From Acanthamoeba lenticulata (taxonomy: Eukaryota > Discosea > Longamoebia > Acanthamoebidae): a stretch of 14,436 nucleotides of DNA. The translations under genes were made by a program, and so were the position numbers. Of this stretch, positions 1 through 9,000 are shown piece by piece (position 1 is the stretch's first letter; every line of letters starts with the position of its first letter). The notes beneath the pieces are model-generated. The model was not told the DNA's origin. It saw only the letters and a program-made list of their open reading frames with translations, and made no database searches. Location: contig NAVB01000176.1 in assembly GCA_002179805.1 (NCBI GenBank), positions 1 to 14,436 of the forward strand, given 5' to 3'.

Positions 1-3000
1 CGAGAACTGCGGGCGAGCCTCACCGAGCAGGCGGAGAAGCTGCAGACGACGCTGCAAGGCCAGTTGGAGCGGCTGTCAATCGCGGTGGCCGAAGAACAGC
101 GGTTGCGGCGAGTGGCCGAGGAGGAGCGCGATGCCGCGGCCAAGGGCGGCGACGAGCAGCTCAACATGCTGCGCACTGAGGTCGACAGGCTGTCGGCGCT
201 CGTGGCCGAGGAGCAGCGGAAGCGGCAAGCTGCCGACGAGAGCGCGCAGGCTATCGCCAAGCGCTCGGCTGAGCATGAGCAAACCGTGGAACAGGAGCTG
301 CGTGAGCGGTTCGCCGCCCAGCAGGCCGAGCTCGCGCGACTCACGGCGGTGGCGGACAAAGAAGAGGCCAAGCGACGCGCGGCCGAACAGGCTCTGGCCA
401 CCGATGCGGAGCTGGCCGCCCAGACCGAAGCCGCCCTGCGGGCTGAAGTCGAGCGCCTCACTTGTGTTGTGGCCGAGGAGGAGCGGCAGCGGCGCATGGC
501 CGAAGAGGAGCGCGACGCCGCGACCAAGGGCGGCGACGAACAACTCGACGTGCTTCGCGCGGAAGCTGCCCGCTTGGCTGCTTTACTCGACGAGCAGCAG
601 ACCTTGCAGCACACTGCGGAACAACAGCGAGCCGAGCAGGCGGCTCAGCTGCGCCAGTTGGAGGCTGAGTTGCGCCAATCCGAGGAGGGGCGTGTTGCGG
701 GCGAGGCCGCACGCCGAGCCAGCGAGGAGCGCGCGCTGGAGGAGAAGGCCCGCCTGGAGCAACAGCTGCAGGCCAACCTGGACCAGCAGGCCTCGTTGCA
801 AGCCCAGGTAGAGCGCTTGACCAAGGCCGCAGCTGAGAGCCAGGCCGTTCACGAGAGCTTGGCCGAGCTCCAAGGGCAAGTCGAGCGGTTGTCGGGCGCG
901 GTGGCCGAAGAACAGAGGCTGCGGCGCGTGGCCGAGGAGGAGCGTGATGCGACGGCCAAGGGCGGTGACGAGCAGCTCAATGTGCTCCGCGCCGAGGCTG
1001 CCCGTCTGGCAGCGCTGGCCGACGAGCACCAGGCCCTCGGTCGCACCACGGAGCAACAGCTGCAGGCCAGCCTTGCCGAAGCGGCCACGCTTCAAGCCGA
1101 AGTTGGGCGCTTGACACAGGTCGACGCCGAGGGCCAGGCAGCCCGCCAGAGGTTGACCGAGCAGGTCGACGAGCTGCGAGGCGAAGTGGAGCGACTCCAC
1201 CACGCAGCCGAGGCAGAGCGCGCGCGGCTGGAGAGCGAGTTGGCCCGCGTGACAGCGCTCGCCAGCGAGCAAGAAGCCCAGGCCCAGTCGCTCGCTACCG
1301 CCACAGAGCGGGCCGCCCAGACCGAAGCCGCCCTGCGGGCCGAGGTGGAGCGCCTCACCAGTGTTGTGACCGAGGAGCAGCGGTTGCGGCGCATGGCCGA
1401 AGAGGAACGCGACGCGGCAGCCAAGGGCGGCGACGAGCAGCTCAATGTGCTTCGCGCTGAGGCCGGCCGCTTGGCTGCGCTGGTCGATGAGCAGCAGGCC
1501 CTCCGGCGCACTGCGGAGCAACAGTGTGACGAGCAGCGAGCCGAGGCAGAGCGCCTGGCCAAGGTGGACGCCGAGCACCAGGCCGCTCACAAGAGCTTGG
1601 CTGAGCAGGCCGACGTGCTGCGCGCCGAGGTCGACCGGCTGTCAGCGCTCGTGGCCGAAGAGCAGCGACTGCGGCAAGCCGCTGAGGAGAGCGCCCAGGC
1701 CGTTGCCAAGCGCTCTGCTGAGCACGAGCAAGCAGTGGAACAGGAGCTTCGTGAGCGGTTTGCCGCCCAGCAGGCCGAGCACAGCCGTCTTGCCGCCGTG
1801 GCGGACGAAGAAGAGGCCAAGCGACGCGCGGCCGAGCAGGCTCTTGCCGCCGAGGCGGAGCGAGCCGCCCAAGCTGAGGCAAGCCTCCGAGTCGAGATCG
1901 AGCGGCTGTCGAGCGTCGTGGCCGAGGAGCAGCGGCAGCGGCGTGTGGCCGAGGAGGAGCGCGATGCCGCGGCCAAGGGCGGCGACGAGCAGCTCAATGT
2001 GCTCCGCGCCGAGGCCGCTCGCCTGGTGGCTCTGGTTGATGAGCACCAGGCAGGCCTTCGAACCGCCGAGGAGGAGCGCCAGCGGCTGGAGGACGAGCTG
2101 AGCCGCGTGGCCAGCGAGCACGAGGCCCAGTTGACCGACCAGGAGGCCTTGCGAGCTCAGGTCGACCGTCTCGCCGCTGTGGAACAGGAGCTGCGCGAGC
2201 AGCTCGAAGCCCAGCGAGTCAATCTTGAGCAAGCTCTGGCCACCAACGAGGAGCGAGCGGCCCAAGCCGAGGCAGCCCTACGAGCCGAGGTCGAGCGCTC
2301 GTCCAGCGTTGTTGCTGAGGAACAGCGTCTGCGGCGCATGGCCGAAGAGGAGCGCGACGCAGCGGCCAAGGGCGGCAGCGAGCAGCTTGACGTGCTTCGC
2401 GCGGAGGCTGCCCGCTTGGCTGCTTTACTCGACGAGCAGCAGGCCTTGCGGCACACTGCGGAACAACAGCGAGCCGAGCAGGCGGCTCAGCTGCGCCAGT
2501 TGGAGGCTGAGTTGCGCCAATCCGAGGAGGGGCGTGTTGCGGGCGAGGCCGCACGCCGAGCCAGCGAGGAGCACGAGCACGAGCACGAGGAAAAGGCCCG
2601 CCTGGAGCACCAACTGCAGGCCAGCCTCTCTGATCAGGCAATGTTGCGCGAGCAGTTGGAGGCCCAGCGGACCGAGCTCGCCCGTCTCACCAGCGTTGTG
2701 GCGGAAGAGCAGAGGCTGCGGCGCATGGCCGAGGAGGAGCGCGACGCCGCGGCCAAGGGCGGCGACGAGCAGCTCAATGTGCTCCGCGTCGAGGCCGGCC
2801 GCTTGGCTGCGCTGCTTGACGAGCACCAGGCCCTCCGGCGCACTGCAGAGCAACAGCTGCAGGCCAGCCTCACCGAAGTCGACCAGCTGCAGGCGACGCA
2901 CGAGACCCTTCGTGCCGAGGTCAGCCGTCTTGCCGTCGTGGAGCAGGAGCTTCACGAGCGGGCCCAGGCCCAGCAGGCCGAGCTTGACCGGCTCACGGCG

Positions 3001-6000
3001 GTTGCGGATGAGGAGCAGGCCAAGCGGCGTGCAGCTGAGCAGGCTCGGACCACCGACGCAAGGCTGGCCGCCCAGACCGAAGCCGCCCTGCATACCGAGG
3101 TGGAGCGCCTCACCAGCGTTGTGGCGGAGGAGCAGCGACTGAGGCGCGTGGCTGAAGAAGAGCGCAATGCCGCGGCCGAGGGCGGCGACGAGCAGCTCGA
3201 CGTGCTTCGCGCTGAGGCCGCCCGCCTGGCTGCGCTGCTGGTCGACCAGGAGCAGAACCTCCGCCAATCCGCCGAGGAGGAACGTGACCGGGTGGAGACC
3301 GAGCTGCGCCGCGTGACCAGCGAGCGCGAGGCCCAGTTGGCCGAGCAAGAGCGTCTGCGTGAAACGCATGAGCGGAGCCTCGCTGAGGCCGCCCGCCTTG
3401 CAGCTCTGGTCGAAGAGGAGCAAAGTCTGCGCAGACTGGCCGAGGCCCGGCTCGCCGACACGTCCATCGATGTCGAGCCCGAGCCCGAGCCCGAGGAGGC
3501 CAACGCGGCTGCGCAGCTGCAGGACGAAGTGGCGCGTCTCTCGATCCTGCTCGAGGCTGAGCAGCGCCTCCGGCAGGCGGCCGAGGAGCGGCTCCAGCTG
3601 CAGAGCGAGGACGAGCGCGAGAACGAAGAGTCGCGGGTCGCCGAGCTCGCGCGCCTGGTCCAGGAAGTGGCGCGCGTCCAAGCGGCGCTCGAGGCTGCCG
3701 AGCGCCGCGCAGCCGAGGCCGACGAGCGGGTCGAGCGACTCCAGTCCGACCTGGCCAGGTCGGAGCGGGAGGAGCGCTCCATCGCTGCGGACCATCCCAC
3801 GACCGCCACTGCCGCTGACGAACCAGCCGAGGCCAACGCAGAGCAGAGCGTCGGCGCCACGCTCGTGGCCGGTGATGAGGACGATGATTGGGGCAGCGGG
3901 TGGGACCAGGACACAGAGGAGGAGGACGCCGAGCTCAAGGACAGCCACCATGAAGCCGAGGCTGAGAAGGAAGCCGAGGAAGAGTCACCGCTCGACACGA
4001 CGCGGGACGTCGAGCAGCTCCAGCGCGAAATCGAGGCGCTCAACGCCCGTGTAGCCCGCGCCGAGCGGCAAGCGGTCGAGGAGCGGGACCTGCGGCGCCG
4101 GGCAGAAGACGGGACGCGGGAGGTCGACCAAGTGGCCTCCATTGAGGGTGATGACGACAACGATGACAACGACGACCTGGCCCGACTGCAACACGAGCGC
4201 CAGGCCAACGAGGAAGGTCTGCGCGAGGCCCTACGGCGCATCGACCACGATGCCGAGCTCGAGCGGCTTCGCGGGGAGCTCGACGCGCGTGAACGGGACC
4301 TCGAGCGCGAGGTGCGAAGGCAGGCGACCCTCGAGCAGCACGCACGCGAAGAGCGCGACGCGCTCGAGGCCGATCTGAACGCCGTCCAGGCTGAGCGCGA
4401 CCGCGCCCAGGAGGAGGCCCAGGCGCTTCGTGCCGAGCGAGCCGAGCTGGAGAGCCTCAAGGACTTCCTCGACCGCCAGTGCCAGCTCATGGCCAGCCGC
4501 GAGGACGTGCATCGCGAGCGGATGGACGAGCTCCAGGCCCAGCTCGAACACGAGTCTGCTCGTATCGAGGCCCTCGAGCGCGACAAGGTCGACCTGGATC
4601 GCCAGCTTGGTGAGGCTCGTGCTGGCCAACAACAGGGCGCGGCGCTGGCGGCCCAGCTGGCCGACGTCGCCGCGCAGCTGCACACACTGGAGCAGGTCGT
4701 CGCGGAGCGCGACGCCGAGCTGGCGCGCCTGCAGGAGGCCAAGAACGCTCTCGAACATGAGCGTGGCGAGGCCGAGCAGACAGCGCGAGAGCGGCAGGAG
4801 CAGGATGATGCCCTGACGCAGCGGGTGCACGACCTCGAGACCGCGGGCCGTGAGAGCGTCAACAAGAGCAACGACAACGATCACAATGACGATGCCCGTT
4901 GGGTCCAACGCGTGCGAGAGCTGGAGGAGGCTCACCAGGCGCAAGTGGCCGAGCTGGAACGTATGCGCGAGGCCAAGGACGAGGCCGAGCGACTGCGTGA
5001 GTTCCTCGAACACCAGCTGGAGCTGCTGACCATGCAGCAGGAGATGCACCAAGAGCACCAACAGCAGCGCGACGAGCACGACAACGACGAGGACGACAAG
5101 GGCAAGGAGCTTGAACTGGTGGCTGGCCAGCTGCGTACCTTGCAGAAAGTGCAAGCCGAGCGCGAGGCCGAGCTGGCTCAGGTGCGACAGGAACGAGACG
5201 AAGCCGAGCGCGAGCGTGGGTTCCTGGAGAGGCAGCTGGAGCTGGTGACCATGCAGCAGGAGATGCACCGCGAGACCGAACGCCTCGCCCTGGAGCGTGA
5301 CCAGACCACCGCGCCAAGGTCAGAAGACAAGCACGCGAGGGTGCGGGAGCTGGAGGAGGCCCGCCAAGCGCAGGCAGCCGAGCTGGAGAAGTTGCGTGAG
5401 GCCAAGGACGAGGCCGAGCGGCTGCGCGAGTTCCTGGAGAGACAGCTGGAGCTTGTGGCCATGCAGCAGGAGATGCACCGCGAGACTGGCCGCCTGGCCT
5501 TGGAAACTTCCACCGCCACTGCTGAGGCCGATGCACGTGCGAGAGTGCGGGAGCTGGAGGAGGCCCACCAAGCGCAGGCGGCTGAGCTGGAGCGCCTGCG
5601 CGAGGCCAAGGATGAGGCCGAGCGACTACGCGAGTTCCTTGAGCACCAGCTCGAATTGCTGACCATGCAGCAGGAGATGCACCAAGAGCGCCAGCATCAG
5701 CAGCACGACGACGACGAAGAGGCGAAGGGCGAAACACTTGAGCGGGTGGCTGGCCAGCTGCGCGCTCTGCAGGAGGCGCACGCCGAGCGCGAGGCCGAGC
5801 TCGCTCAGCTGCGGCAGGAGCGCGACGAGGCCGAACGCGAGCGCGGGTTCCTGGAGAGGCAGCTGGAGCTGGTGGCCATGCAGCAGGAGATGCACCGCGA
5901 GACCGAACGCCTCGCCGACCTCGACCAGGCCCGCCCAGCTCCTGAAGTCGTCACCGCCACCGCTGCTGTTGAGGCCTCACCACCTGTGAGAGTACGAGAG

Positions 6001-9000
6001 CTGGAGGAAGCCCTCCAGGTGCAGGCGGCTGAGCTGGAGAAGTTGCGCGAAGCCAAGGACGAGGCCGAACGGCTGCGCGAGTTCCTCGAGCGGCAGCTGG
6101 AGCTTGTGGCCATGCAGCAGGAGATGCACCGCGAGACTGGCCGTCTGGCCGACGGCGACCAGGCCAGCAGCCTTACCGCCGGAGGGTCTGAAGACGAGCG
6201 CGCAAAGGTTGTCCAGCAGAAGCTGGAGGAAGCTCACCGGGCTCAAGCGGCCGAGCTCAACGAGGCACGCGCGAAGGTGCGTGTACTGGAGGAGGCCCAC
6301 CAGGCGCAAACGGCCGAGCTGGCGCGCGTGCGCGAGGCCAAGGACGAAGCGGAGCGGCTGCGCGAGTTCCTCGAGAGGCAGCTCGAACTGTTGACCATGC
6401 AGCAAGAGATGCACCGTGAAACCGAGCGTCTCGCCGACCGCGAACAGGCCTCCGAAGCTCCCGCTCCTGCTGCTGTTGTGGATTCGGAACAAGTGCGCGC
6501 GAGAGTGTGGGAGCTGGAGGAAGCCCACCAAGCGCAGGCGGCCGAGCTGGAGCGTATGCGCGAGGCCAAGGACGAGGCCGAGCGGCTGCGCGAGTCCCTT
6601 GAGCACCAGCTGGAGCTGCTGACCATGCAGCAGGAGATGCACCAAGAGCGCCAACAGCAGCGTGACGACCACGACTACGACCATCACGACAAGGACGAAG
6701 AGCTTAAGCGAGTGGCTGGCCAGCTGCGCGCTCTGCAGGAGGCACACGCTGAGCACGAGGCCGAGCTCGAGAAGCTGCGGCAGGAACGAGACGAAGCCGA
6801 GCGCGAGCGCGGGTTCCTGGAGAGGCAGCTGGAGCTGGTGACCATGCAGCAGGAGATGCACCGCGAGACCGAACGCCTCGCCGATCTCAACCGGGCTGAC
6901 TCCGCCACACTTGAGACCACCACTGCCCTCGCCGCTGAGCTCACTGAGGCACGCACGAGGGTGCGCGAACTGGAGGACGCCCATAAAGCGCAGATGAACG
7001 AGCTGGATCAGCTGCGCGCGGCCAAGGACGAGGCCGAGCGGCTGCGCGAGTTCCTTGAACGCCAGCTGGAGCTTGTGGCCATGCAGCAGGAGATGCACCG
7101 CGAGACCGGACGTCTTGTCGAGCAGCCCAGCAGCTCGGCCCTTCCTGAGATCGCTGTCGAAGCCACCGCCGCTGCTGTCGAGGCAGACAGAGACGAGCGC
7201 ACCAAGGCACACCAACGAGAAGAGGCCCGTCAGGCCGAGCTCAAGCTGCTGCGCGAGGCCAAGGACGAGGCCGAGCAGATGCGCGGGTTCCTCGAGCGCC
7301 AGCTGGAGCTGTTGACCATGCAGCAAGAGATGCACCAAGAGCGCCAGCGTCAGCACGAAGACGAAGAGGCCTTTGGGAAGCGCGTTGTTGACAGCGCGGC
7401 CGCTGCCGGCCAGCTCGGCGAGGAGGAACCCTTCCAGCTACTTGCGCGAGTGCGCGCGCTGGAGGATACCATCGATGCCCAGGAAACCGAGCTGAAGCAG
7501 CTGCGCGCAGCCAAGGACGAGGCCGAGCGCCAGCTGGACCTGCTGCGCCGCGAGAACGAGCGACTGGCCAGCGCCGAGCAGGGCGAGGACAGTGATGTGG
7601 CTGCCCGACTGCGCCACGAGCGGGACGAGCTGCAGGCACGCGTGGCCCAGCTGACGGAGGAGCGCGACGGCGCGGAGGCCCAGCGCGAGTTCTTTGAGCG
7701 CCAGCTCGAGTTCATCTCCATCCAGGAGGGCATGCATCAGCAGCGCGAGCGCCTCGAGGAGGCCGCCGCACTCGCCGCCCACACGGAGGCCGAGGCCCAG
7801 GTCCAGGCTAAGGACACTGCGGCTCAGAACGAGGCTTATACGCTGAAGCTGGAGAACGACCAACTGCGGAGCGAGCAGGCGCGACTGGCCGGCGAGGTCG
7901 AGACCCTGCAGCGCGAGAAGCTCAGCGTAGAGCTGGTACGCGACTTCCTCGAGCGCCAGCTCGAGAACGTGGTGGTCCAAGACGCCATCCACCGCCGCCG
8001 TGAGGCCGCGGGTGACGCCGACACCGTCGTGGCGCCATCAAATGACGACGGCGACGACGAGTCCAGCACTGTTCTTGTCGCCCGCCTGCGTGAGGACGTC
8101 GCGCGTCTCGAGCGTGAGCTCGAGCTCGTCCGCACCGCCACGCGAGAACAAGTGGCGAAGCTTCAGGCCCAGGCCGACGCGCTGGCCAACGAGGCCGAGC
8201 GGGCCCGCGCCCAAGCGACGCGCCTGGCCCAGGAGAAGGACGTGCTCGAGGAGGGCCTTCTCCGCATGATGGACGCCAAGGAGCGCGAGGAAGAGCAGCT
8301 TGCCAGCGGTGGCGCCCAACAGCCCGACCTCGCACAACAGCAGCAGCAGCAGCTCGAGCAGACCTTGGCCCAAGCCGAAGCCTTCAAGGACGAGCGCGAC
8401 ACGCTGCGGCGCGCAGTCGCCGGACTCGAAGCCCGTGTCGAGGAGCTCGCGGCGCAGGTCGAGCAGCTCACAGCCCGCGACGCGGCGCACGAGCTCGCAA
8501 CCGACGAGGCGCGCCGCGCCCACGACGAGGCGTTGGCCCAGCAACGCGCGCAGCTCGAGGCCGAGTGGATCGCCCGCCAGGCCGAGCTGCACGCCCAAGC
8601 CGGCGTCGGCGCCGAAAAGAACGACGACGCAGTTGCCGCCGCGCGAGTCGAGGCCGTCGCGCGCCGACAGGCCGCCGAGGCCCAGCTGGCCGCCCTGCAA
8701 GAGCGCGCGGCACAGCTCGAGGCCGAGCTGCGCGAGGCCCAGCGCGAGGCTCGTCGCGAGGCAGAAGCCCGGCAGCGCGTCGAAGTGCGGGCCGAGCGGC
8801 TCGAGGACGAGAAGGACGTGTTCGAGGAGGGCCTCCTCAAGGCGATCGACGCACGCGGGACCGAGGAGGCCGCCCGCATGCAAGTCGAGGCCGAGCTGGC
8901 CGACGCGCTGGCCCGCGCCAAGGACCTCGAGGCCACCCTGGTCACTCACCGACGCGACGCCGAAGCTCGCATCGCGCAGCTCACCGCACAGCTCGAGCGT

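Larger units (their letters stand above)
64..3460 (+). repeat. Repeat family I of the giant protein: eight KGGDEQL-type units
   Basis: Eight in-frame units share the order (V/I)ERL-x-VVAEEQRLRR-AEEERDAA-KGGDEQL-VLRAEA-RL. The codon for the Lys of KGGDEQL starts at 142, 526, 958, 1423, 1975, 2368, 2755 and 3178 (the last has Glu in place of Lys). Spacings are 128, 144, 155, 184, 131, 129 and 141 codons, so the unit is conserved while the spacers vary. Between units recurs a second block ending QTEAALRAEVERL (five copies, near 420, 1315, 1870, 2260 and 3070). The Gly-Gly pair in each unit is a likely local break in the heptads, so it could act as a periodic hinge; that is inference. Confidence 0.9.

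Noticed and set aside
64..66. TTG at 64 as the start codon of the giant gene
   Set aside because: The frame is open to base 1 with the same heptad sequence (RELRASLTEQ...), and eukaryotic genes rarely start at TTG. The true start is upstream of the window.
142..3180. Direct repeats that could suggest a CRISPR-like or non-coding tandem array
   Set aside because: Units are in-frame, unequally spaced and protein-coding, so they are protein repeats.
2952..4877. Long open frames on the - strand inside the giant gene (641 codons here; also 2425-3951, 5977-7356 and 583-1590)
   Set aside because: They mirror the GAG/GCC/CTG-rich heptad codons, which rarely give stops on the opposite strand. Their proteins are Ser/Arg/Ala- or Leu/Gly-biased with no family resemblance, whereas the + frame is continuous with clear protein-level repeats.
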